From Bacillus gaemokensis (GTDB taxonomy: Bacteria; Bacillota; Bacilli; Bacillales; Bacillaceae_G): DNA of 64,000 nucleotides. The stretch covers positions 1 through 64,000 of the forward strand of contig NZ_LTAQ01000056.1 of assembly GCF_001590835.1 (NCBI RefSeq), in the 5' to 3' direction. This document shows positions 53,366 through 61,900 of the stretch, piece after piece (positions within the stretch are counted from its first letter, which is position 1; each line of letters starts with the position of its first letter). Below the pieces are notes generated by a model. It was not told the origin of the DNA, ran no database searches, and was given only the letters and a program-made list of their open reading frames with translations. Made by a program: the position numbers and the translations under genes.

Positions 53366-54298
53366 ATGAAGAAAGTTCTGTTTTTAGGGGATCCGGGTAT
53401 TGATGATTCATTAGCTATTATGTATGGCTTGTTACATCCTGAAATTGAGATTGTCGGAGTTGTGACTGGATATGGGAATGTAACACAAGAAAAAGCGACA
53501 AGTAATGCAGCTTATTTATTAAAATTAGCAGGAAGAGAAGATATACCAGTTATTAATGGAGCGAAAATCCCTTTATCTGGAGAATTCACAACGTATTATC
53601 CAGAAATTCATGGGACAGAAGGACTAGGGCCAATTCGACCACCTAAAACAATTTCGCCAAATGTCAAACCTTTCTGTGAGTTTTTTCGTATTCTTGAAAG
53701 GTATAAAGGAGGGCTTATTATTGTGGATGCTGGTAGGTCAACTACTTTAGCGACAGCATTTATTTTAGAAAAACCACTTATGAAATATGTGAAAGAGTAT
53801 TATATAATGGGAGGAGCTTTTTTGATGCCAGGCAATGTTACGCCTGTGGCAGAAGCAAACTTTCATGGTGATCCATTAGCATCTCAATTAGTCATGCAAA
53901 ATGCAAAGAATATTACATTAATTCCTCTTAATGTAACTGCTGAAGCAATTATAACACCAGAGACAGTGAAGTATATTACAAAGCATTCAAAAACAAGTTT
54001 TAAAAAGTTAATTGAACCGATTTTTAGTTACTATTATAAGGCGTATAAAAAACTAAATCCTAAAATTTCTGGGAGTCCTGTGCATGATGTTGTGACGATG
54101 ATGGCAGTTGCAAATCCATCTCTTTTAGAATATGTTTATCGCCGCGTTGAAGTGGACACAGATGGGGTTGCTAAAGGCGAAAGTATTGCTGATTTTCGCC
54201 CGCAACCGGATGCAAAAGCGTTAAAAAATTGGGTGCGAATTGGTTGGTCGTTACATTATAAGAAGTTTCTTGAGGATTTCGTGCGAATTATGACATAG
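53366..54298 (+). CDS. Nucleoside hydrolase family protein, first catalytic Asp replaced
   Basis: 310 residues from ATG 53366 (GGAG upstream). The fold is that of inosine-uridine nucleoside hydrolases: DPGIDDSLAIMYGLLHPE, TGYGNVTQEKA, MGGAF, and PVHDVVTMMAVANP with the His-Asp pair. In active enzymes the start reads D(T/C)DPGIDD and the first Asp binds the catalytic calcium; here it is FLGDPGIDD, so that Asp is Leu7. The later Asp residues are kept. It may be weakened, have a changed metal site, or do another job. Some spores use such enzymes to handle the germinant inosine. A terminator follows. Confidence 0.85.
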   Translation: MKKVLFLGDPGIDDSLAIMYGLLHPEIEIVGVVTGYGNVTQEKATSNAAYLLKLAGREDIPVINGAKIPLSGEFTTYYPEIHGTEGLGPIRPPKTISPNVKPFCEFFRILERYKGGLIIVDAGRSTTLATAFILEKPLMKYVKEYYIMGGAFLMPGNVTPVAEANFHGDPLASQLVMQNAKNITLIPLNVTAEAIITPETVKYITKHSKTSFKKLIEPIFSYYYKAYKKLNPKISGSPVHDVVTMMAVANPSLLEYVYRRVEVDTDGVAKGESIADFRPQPDAKALKNWVRIGWSLHYKKFLEDFVRIMT

Positions 54299-54322
54299 AC
54301 ATAATAGGAGATTACAAGTTAA

Positions 54323-54366
54323 AATAATAGAGGTGATTATTTAGATAATCACCTCTATTATTTTGT
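54323..54366 (+). terminator. Terminator after nucleoside hydrolase gene
   Basis: AATAATAGAGGTGATTAT pairs with ATAATCACCTCTATTATT, then T-rich. Confidence 0.88.
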
Positions 54367-54418
54367 TTATAATGAGATAAAATAGATAAAAAGTTACACA
54401 ATAGGAGAGGAAATTCAC

Positions 54419-55528
54419 TTGAGAAAAGGTATAGTATGTGCAGGGATTTTAGGTATTTTTGTATTGCTAATATCGGGTAACTTTTTAGTGGGAAAAGTTT
54501 GGAGTTCGAATAATGATGATGCACAGTATATCGCTTCATATGTTGAAGAACATAAAGACGAAAAAAATAGTGCCCTATTAATAAAACGAAATGATAAAGT
54601 TGTTTATTCTGTGAATCCAGATATTGTATTGCCGGTTGCGAGTACGATGAAATTAATTGTTGCATTTGAATTTGCGAAACAAGTTACCGAAGGGAAAATT
54701 GATCCAGCTAGTTTTGTCTCCATTGATGATGTGAATCGTTATTATGTCCCGAATGCAGACGGTGGTGTGCAAGATCGATGGCAAAGATATTTACAACGAA
54801 AGGGAAAAATAGATGAAAATGCAGTTACCTTAGAAGAAGTTGCAAAAGGAATGATGAAGTTTAGTTCAAATACGAATACGGAATATTTAATGGAACGCCT
54901 TGGACTAGACAATATTAATCAAAATTTACAAAGTTTATCACTTCCTTTGCACCAACCCTTATTCCCGATCGTTTCATCTTTGTATATTCCAGGGTACTTG
55001 CATAAAGAATTACATGTCCCGAAAGATAAATTAGAGAAAAAGTTAAAAGAAATGTCGCCAGAACAATATCGTCGTTATGCCATGATCATTCATGATCGAT
55101 TAAAAGAAAAAGGCCCGTTATTACAGAAAGAAATTCCGCTATATTTTGATGGGAAATATGAAAAAATATGGTCTGATAGGTTGCCAGCTGCATCAGCAAA
55201 TGATTACATGGCTTTACTTCAAAAGGCAAATCATAAAAATGGCTTTACAAAGCTTGAAAAGAAAGAGTGGGCAAATCTCGTTGAAACGGATATGAGTGCA
55301 AAGAAATATCGTAAGACGTTTCGACATGCAGGCCAGAAAAATGGTTATACACCATGGACATTAGCGAAAGCAGTGTATGCTACAGATAAGCTTGGAAACT
55401 GTACAGAAATTGTATTTTTAGCAAATCATTTAGATGAGGATGATAGTGCTGAACTACGTAAGCATTTGTTGAATTTACATTTTCAGGTGTTACAAAGTGA
55501 TAAATATGATGCAACTGTTATTAAATAA
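54419..55528 (+). CDS. Serine beta-lactamase-fold protein, exported
   Basis: 369 residues from TTG 54419, with GGAGAGG eight bases ahead. An N-terminal signal or anchor (about 4-25, IVCAGILGIFVLLISGNFLVG) exports it. Class A beta-lactamase-like motifs: STMK (SxxK) near residue 76, FSSNTNTEYL (SxN) near 155; the usual KTG triad appears as QKNGY near 310, so the third motif is not canonical. Such proteins may be peptidases or esterases. The missing KTG argues against a true beta-lactamase. A terminator follows. Confidence 0.8.
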   Translation: MRKGIVCAGILGIFVLLISGNFLVGKVWSSNNDDAQYIASYVEEHKDEKNSALLIKRNDKVVYSVNPDIVLPVASTMKLIVAFEFAKQVTEGKIDPASFVSIDDVNRYYVPNADGGVQDRWQRYLQRKGKIDENAVTLEEVAKGMMKFSSNTNTEYLMERLGLDNINQNLQSLSLPLHQPLFPIVSSLYIPGYLHKELHVPKDKLEKKLKEMSPEQYRRYAMIIHDRLKEKGPLLQKEIPLYFDGKYEKIWSDRLPAASANDYMALLQKANHKNGFTKLEKKEWANLVETDMSAKKYRKTFRHAGQKNGYTPWTLAKAVYATDKLGNCTEIVFLANHLDEDDSAELRKHLLNLHFQVLQSDKYDATVIK

Positions 55529-55558
55529 ACCCGATGCCTAAAGCATCGGGTTTATTTT
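55523..55558 (+). terminator. Terminator after beta-lactamase-fold gene
   Basis: AAATAAACCCGATGC pairs with GCATCGGGTTTATTT around five bases. Confidence 0.9.
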
Positions 55559-55627
55559 CATACAAGCACCTTTTCAGAACTGATGGGTATGATGGTTAGT
55601 AATAACTAGGCGAAAGGGGACAGGGTG

Positions 55628-57136
55628 ATGAAAAGGAGTAAAGAAGAATTTATAAAAGGTGAAGGCGCTGATTTCCCTGGGAGAACCTATGTGAATTGTA
55701 TTTTACAGCATGTATTTGAATTTCAACGAGACTATTTGTTACAGGATATGTTCATGGTCCATCGAGCTCATGTTATTATGCTTACGGAGCAAAATTTAAT
55801 GAAAAAAGAAGAGGCGGAAGTGATTTTAACAGCGCTTGAGAAAGTTGCACAAATTCCAAAGAATCAACTGCTGTACGAAAAAAAGCATGAGGATCTCTTT
55901 TTTTTAATAGAACATTTAATTGCCCAAGAAGCAAATTATGATTTTGTAAGTAATATGCATATTGGCAGGAGTCGCAATGATATGGGAGTGACGATGTATC
56001 GTATGAGTTTACGACGCTACTTATTGCGTTTTATGGAGCAGTTCATTCTTTTGCAAGACAGTATATTAGAGTTTGCTGATGAACATATGGAAACGATTAT
56101 GCCTGCTTATACACATACTCAGCCTGCTCAGCCAACGACGTTTGGCCATTATATATTAGCAGTTTATGATACGATGCAAAGAGATTTAGAGCGAGTTTGG
56201 AAGACGTATCATCTTGTGAATTGTTCGCCAATGGGAGCAGCAGCGCTTTCTACGACAAGTTTTCCTATTAACAGACAGAGAGTTGCAGATTTGCTTGGTT
56301 TTTCAACTGTTATTGAAAACTCTTACGATGCAATTGCGGGTGCAGATTATTTATTAGAAATGAGTTCATCACTGATGGTGACAATGGCAAATACCAGTAG
56401 GTGGATTCAAAATTTCTTACTATTAGCAACAAAAGAATATAATGGGATTACTGTTGCAAAACCATATGTACAAATCAGTAGTATTATGCCGCAAAAGCGG
56501 AATCCAGTTTCTATTGAGCATGCTCGTGCACTTACTAGTGGAGCGCTTGGAGAAGCTTTCACTGTATTTCAAATGATTCATAATACACCGTTTGGAGACA
56601 TCGTGGATACAGAAGATGACTTGCAACCATACTTGTATGAAGGAATAGAAAAGGCAATTCGTGTCTTTAGTATTATGAATGCAGTGATTCGGACAATGAA
56701 AGTAGAAAAAACAATATTAAAAAATCGTTCGTTCAAACACGCGATTACAATAACAGATTTTGCAGATGTCTTAACAAAAGAATATAATATTCCATTTCGG
56801 CATGCTCATCATGCGGCAAGTGAAATAGCAACTATGTCTCATGAACAGAAAAAAGAGTTGTATGAACTAGATCTCATAGAATTAAACGAATATTTACATG
56901 AAAAGTTTAATATAGCGCTCACAGAAAAAGAATGGAAGAATATTATATCGCCAGAAGCATTTGTACAAAAAAGAACAGTTTATGGTGGAACAAGTAAACA
57001 AGAAATAGAACGAATGATTCAAAAAAGGAAAGAATGGCTTGTAACAGAAGAGACGGAATTTAAAAAGGAAAAACAACGGATTTTTCAAGTTGAAAAAGAA
57101 ATAATAACAATAGTTTTAAATATCATTGAATTGTAA
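55628..57136 (+). CDS. ArgH/fumarase-superfamily lyase
   Basis: 502 residues from ATG 55628 (AAAGGGG eight bases ahead). Superfamily motifs: NMHIGRSRNDMGVTMYR, YTHTQPAQPTTFGHY, and the signature SSIMPQKRNP near residue 284, whose serine is the catalytic base. It eliminates fumarate or a similar acid from an N-linked or C-linked substrate. It resembles argininosuccinate lyase, but no argG is nearby and the usual ArgH N-terminal RxWGGRF string is absent. Its partner may be the GNAT-like gene 12 bases later. The substrate is unknown; a specialised amino-acid pathway is possible. Confidence 0.82.
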   Translation: MKRSKEEFIKGEGADFPGRTYVNCILQHVFEFQRDYLLQDMFMVHRAHVIMLTEQNLMKKEEAEVILTALEKVAQIPKNQLLYEKKHEDLFFLIEHLIAQEANYDFVSNMHIGRSRNDMGVTMYRMSLRRYLLRFMEQFILLQDSILEFADEHMETIMPAYTHTQPAQPTTFGHYILAVYDTMQRDLERVWKTYHLVNCSPMGAAALSTTSFPINRQRVADLLGFSTVIENSYDAIAGADYLLEMSSSLMVTMANTSRWIQNFLLLATKEYNGITVAKPYVQISSIMPQKRNPVSIEHARALTSGALGEAFTVFQMIHNTPFGDIVDTEDDLQPYLYEGIEKAIRVFSIMNAVIRTMKVEKTILKNRSFKHAITITDFADVLTKEYNIPFRHAHHAASEIATMSHEQKKELYELDLIELNEYLHEKFNIALTEKEWKNIISPEAFVQKRTVYGGTSKQEIERMIQKRKEWLVTEETEFKKEKQRIFQVEKEIITIVLNIIEL

Positions 57137-57148
57137 AAGAAGGATTTA

Positions 57149-58039
57149 ATGAATGAATCGCCAATACCTTATTTAAATATAAATAGAAAGAAGAGATTGG
57201 CGATGATTGAATTACAGCTATATGAGAATGTTTCTACTTTTAAGCGGGATGTTGTTCCTATTTTAGAAATATATGAACAAGAAAATAATTTATTATTAGG
57301 GATATTACAGTCCACGCAAACGCTCATATTTATGGCTACGGCAAAACAAAATGGGAAAATTGAACTCATTTTACTGCAAACAAAGCAGGAGCAAGTAATT
57401 GTAGCAAAATCTCATGCTTCACAAGAAACGATAAAAGAGATAGCAAAACAATTAGCAAACGTGTATCCAGATATATCTGGATTTATTGGTGAAAAGCGAG
57501 TAGTTAAACAATTATCAGAAGAAATAGCAAAAATCGAAAAAAAGAAGATTTTTATTCGCATGAATCAAGGTGTTTATGAACTAAAAAAAGTAAAGAGGAA
57601 ATGGGAAGATTATGGTGTTTTTCGTCAGGTAAAGAGTGTGGAACAACCATTAATTGAAAAGTGGGTATATCAATTTTGTGAAGATGTTCACTTGCCTACG
57701 ACAGAAGATGAAGCAAAACAAACTGCAAATAAATTAGTAATAGAAAAGCGATTATTTGGGTGGGAAGTAGACGGTCGTTTAGTTTCAATAGCTGCCATCA
57801 CAAGACCAACTAAGACTAACATTACAGTGAATTTTGTATATACGCCAAAGGAAGAGCGTAAAAAAGGCCATGCTTCTAACTGTGTAGCTGCCTTAAGTCA
57901 ACTTATGTTAGATAGGGGCTATGATACAACTACTTTATATACTGATTTGGCCAATCCAACATCGAATAAAGTTTATCAAGAGGTAGGATACCAACAAATA
58001 ATGGAATCTGTATTAGTATTTTTAGAACCGATAACATAA
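57149..58039 (+). CDS. GNAT-family N-acetyltransferase-like protein
   Basis: 296 residues from ATG 57149 (AAGGAT close by); ATG 57203 is a possible shorter start. The C-terminal part (from about 210) has the acetyl-CoA loop of GNAT enzymes: VYTPKEERKKGHASNCVAALSQLML, followed by LYTDLANPTSNKVYQEVGY. The N-terminal half is an extra alpha/beta region, seen in two-domain GNAT proteins of Bacilli. It starts 12 bases after the lyase gene, so the two probably act in one pathway. The substrate is unknown. Confidence 0.83.
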   Translation: MNESPIPYLNINRKKRLAMIELQLYENVSTFKRDVVPILEIYEQENNLLLGILQSTQTLIFMATAKQNGKIELILLQTKQEQVIVAKSHASQETIKEIAKQLANVYPDISGFIGEKRVVKQLSEEIAKIEKKKIFIRMNQGVYELKKVKRKWEDYGVFRQVKSVEQPLIEKWVYQFCEDVHLPTTEDEAKQTANKLVIEKRLFGWEVDGRLVSIAAITRPTKTNITVNFVYTPKEERKKGHASNCVAALSQLMLDRGYDTTTLYTDLANPTSNKVYQEVGYQQIMESVLVFLEPIT

Positions 58040-58070
58040 AAGGCTCGCATACAAGCGAGCCTTTTGCTAT
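58038..58070. terminator. Bidirectional terminator between GNAT and SDR genes
   Basis: AAAAGGCTCGC pairs with GCGAGCCTTTT. Confidence 0.82.
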
Positions 58071-58074
58071 AAAA

Positions 58075-58827
58075 CTATTTTTCATCAATTCGAATGATGC
58101 CACCTTGGTCGAAATCCTCAGTTTCTAACAAATGAACAACAGCTTTAGCGACGTATTCAGGAGAAAGTAATTGTCCTTCTTCTTTTAAAGCGATAAAGCG
58201 ATCTAAATTTGTAAAGTCCTCTTTGTTTGTTTGACGAATTTGTTGCTGCATACTTGTATCAACAACGCCCGGTGCAAATGCAATTGTTTTTACTGGATAT
58301 TCTTTCTCCGCTTCTTCTGTAGCCACGCATTGTGTAAACATATTTACACCAGCTTTCGTTGTGCAATAAGCTCCCCATCCAAAGTATGGTTTTTGACCAG
58401 CACCTGAAGAAATGTTTATGATGCGTTTGTCTACTTTCCAATCTTTCGTATGTTTCATAAAAGAAGAGGTAAGAATCATTGGCGCAATTAAATTAATTTG
58501 CACATTTGCAATCAAAAGCTCACTCTCCGCTTTTTCAATCGGTTTCATTGGCGCGAGTGTGCCTGCGTTATTAATTAAATGAATAGATGAAACTTTTTCT
58601 GCTTGGATCGATGAAAAGATTGTTTCAGAATGAGTTTCTACGTTATGTACATCTTGTAAATCAATTGAGTGGAATGCGAAAGAGATATTTTTTTCTTTTG
58701 CTTTTTCAATGAGCTTTTCATTTTGCTTTCTAGAAATACAAATGAGTTGTGTGTTTTCCTCTAATAATTGTGTAGCGATTGCTTCTCCTAACCCTTGTGA
58801 AGTGCCTGTTACAATAACATAGCGCAT
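58075..58827 (-). CDS. Benzil reductase-type short-chain dehydrogenase (YueD)
   Basis: 250 residues. NADP loop TGTSQGLGEAIA, NNAGTLAP, catalytic Ser in NISSGAG, and Tyr/Lys in YCTTK. The sequence matches the B. cereus benzil reductase (YueD family), which reduces benzil to (S)-benzoin with NADPH; the natural substrate is not known. A single gene, divergent from the giant repeat protein gene. Confidence 0.88.
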   Translation of the reverse strand: MRYVIVTGTSQGLGEAIATQLLEENTQLICISRKQNEKLIEKAKEKNISFAFHSIDLQDVHNVETHSETIFSSIQAEKVSSIHLINNAGTLAPMKPIEKAESELLIANVQINLIAPMILTSSFMKHTKDWKVDKRIINISSGAGQKPYFGWGAYCTTKAGVNMFTQCVATEEAEKEYPVKTIAFAPGVVDTSMQQQIRQTNKEDFTNLDRFIALKEEGQLLSPEYVAKAVVHLLETEDFDQGGIIRIDEK

Positions 58828-58940
58828 AGTTTATTGAACTCCTCTCATATATATAATTTTTTGGACAACGTACCTTGTCTAGTTTGTCTACATCTTATAG
58901 TATAGAGCACTTTTTACTCTAAATGAAAGGAGATCATGCT

Positions 58941-61900
58941 GTGCCATTTATGAATCGTTTCACTACAACAGTTCCTGGTGCCGTCACATTTACTGGGAAT
59001 ACATTAGGGTTAAGTCCAACATCGCCAGCGCCCAATAATAACTTTGGTACCATTGATGTATTTACAACGATAAATACATCCCTTCAAGTTCCTGGATTTC
59101 CGGCAGGTACAACAAATAATTGGCCTCAAAATTCTTCAAGTGCAATTTTAAACATTCCAGCTGGAAGTAATATTTTATATGCAGAACTAGTTTGGGCGGG
59201 AACATTTAAAACTGATATCGAGGATGTTTCAGCATTTTTGAATGATGCTGTTACATTTATAACACCTGCAGGGACATTCTCTATTACACCAGATCCGGCT
59301 ACTGCTCAGCAAGGGTCGGTAGGAAATCAGTTTTATTATGTTCGTTCAGCAAATGTAACGAATCTTGTTAGTGGAGGAGGAACATATACAACCGGAAGTG
59401 TGCCGGCTGCGCGAACAGCTGCAAATCCGACGATTAGTCGTTCAGTAGGATGGACGCTTGAAGTTATTTATCAAAATGGGAATTTACCTCTTCGAAATTT
59501 ATCCGTTTATGCTGGTCAAGAAATTATTGATGCATCATCACCACCAGTTGATGCAGTGATTTCGGGATTTGCTACACCAGCAACAGGTCCGGTAACAGGA
59601 AGAGTACTTGTTACTGCGCAAGAAGGAGATTCTAATATTGTCGGAGACCAGCTCCGTTTTGGACCAACTGCAAATACTACAGTGGCTTTATCAGGACCAC
59701 AAAATCCAGCGAATAACTTCTTCCAATCTCAAATTTGTAACGATACTGGAAATTTAGATACAACCGGTACATTTGGGAATTTAAATCAACCGTTAGGAAC
59801 AGCTTTACCTGTTCGAAGACAGGGATGGGATATTACGAATGTAAATGCTTCGGCATCATTGGTAAATAATCAAACGTCAGCAACTGTTCGTTTTGTTACG
59901 AATGGAGATGGGTATGCTGGCGCTGGATTTGGTGTGCAAATTGATGCGACTGGACCGATTATTAATCCAGTTAAAGCTGTCGACAGAACAGTGGCTAGTG
60001 TAGGAGACACTCTCACATATACAATCACGGTGCCAAATACGGGAACGGCAAATGCTGAAAATGTTATATTACGGGACACGATTCCGAATGGCACAACTTT
60101 TATTTCTGGCAGTGTTACTGTGGGGGGAGTTGTACAACCGAGTGCAAATCCGGCAGTAGGAATTAATTTAGGAACAATACCTTTTAACAGCACGCCAAGA
60201 ATTGTTACGTTTCAAGTGCGAGTTACATCGTTTCCGACACCAAATCCGATTCCAAACGAAGCAATGGTAACGTATCAATTCCGTCCTTTTGTAGGAAGTC
60301 CGCTTACAACAAGTACAGCAGTATCTAATACAGTACAGACAACAGTCAATCGTGCGGTTTTAAGTTTGCAAAAAGTAGTCGATCTACAAATAGCAACGAT
60401 CAATGATGTGCTAACATACACAACTAGTATAACGAATACTGGAAATGTGACCGCGAATAATGTTGTGTTTGTAGATAGCATACCTGAAGGAACAACTTTT
60501 ATAGCAGGTAGCGTAACAGTGAATGGAATAGCGCAACCAGGGGCGAATCCAGCAAATAGCATTAATATTGGTAGTGTAGGAGCTTCGCAAACAATAGTTG
60601 TTCGTTTTCAAGTTCGCATAACTTCCAGTCCACTTACAAATCCAATTCCTAATCGATCGAGTGCAACTTTTAATTTTACAATAACACCTGGAGGTCAGCC
60701 GATTTCAGGTCAAGCAACAAGTAATACGGTATCCACGCAGGTTAATGTTGCAGATATTCGTGTAAGGAAAGCAGTAAACGCTGCAAATGCAACGGTTGGA
60801 GATATTCTCACTTATTCGATTGAAATTCAAAATATTAGTAATGTAAATGCTACAAACGTCTTTTTTCAAGATACTATTCCGTCTGGAGCCGTGCTTATTG
60901 CAAATAGTGTTACAGTAGATGGAGTATCACAGCCAGGAGCTGATCCTGGAGTAGGATTTTCTATTCCTGATATTTCGCCAAGTAGTACGAGAATAGTCAT
61001 GTTTCAAGTGCAGATTACATCAGTACCTTCAGGAGGGACGGTTGCAAATAGTGGTCGTGTGTCGGCTGATTTTATTATTAATCCCAATCAGCCACCTGTA
61101 ACAATTAATCGCCAGTCAAATACAGTTGTTACGCAGATTAATACAGGGGACTTAAATGTAATAAAAGAAGTAAATATAACTCAGGCAGGAATAGGAGAGA
61201 CGTTAACTTATACTGTAATGATTCAAAATACAGGAACGGTAACGGCAACAAATGTTCTTTTTCAAGATACGATACCACCTGGAACAACATTCGTTGCAAA
61301 CAGCGTGACAATTAATGGGGTGTCGCAGCCAGGAGCAAATCCAGCATTAGGATTTGCTCTTCCAGATATTCCGGTAGCCAGTACAGTAACAGTTCAGTTC
61401 CAAGTAACAGTTGTAAATGTACCGTCTGGAGGGAATGTGGTAAACCAAGCAACAGTAACAGCCAGCTTTATATTAAATCCCGGTCAGCCACCAGTTACAA
61501 CGACGACACCTAGTAATAATGTTTCTACTAGAATAAATACAGGGACACTTAATGTACAAAAAGTAGCAAATGTTTCTGAGGCGTTAATTGGTGACACTTT
61601 TACGTATACAGTTACAATTCGAAATACAGGAACAGTGGAAGCGACAAATGTTATTTTCATTGACCCAATTGCATCGGAAACTATATTTGTCGCAGATAGT
61701 GTGACAATAAATGGAGTGCTGCAACCTGGAGCAAATCCAAATCTAGGTTTTTCATTACCAAATATTCCACCGGCAGGTACTATTAATGTTCAGTTCAATG
61801 TAACAGTCATTGCCCCTTCATCAATCGGAATCGTAACAAATGAAGCGTCCGTGACAGGAACATTTCAATTAAATCCCGGTCAGCCACCAGTTACAACGAC

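Noticed and set aside
54419-55528. Beta-lactamase resistance gene
   Set aside because: SxxK and SxN are present, but the KTG motif is replaced and the protein is longer than class A enzymes.
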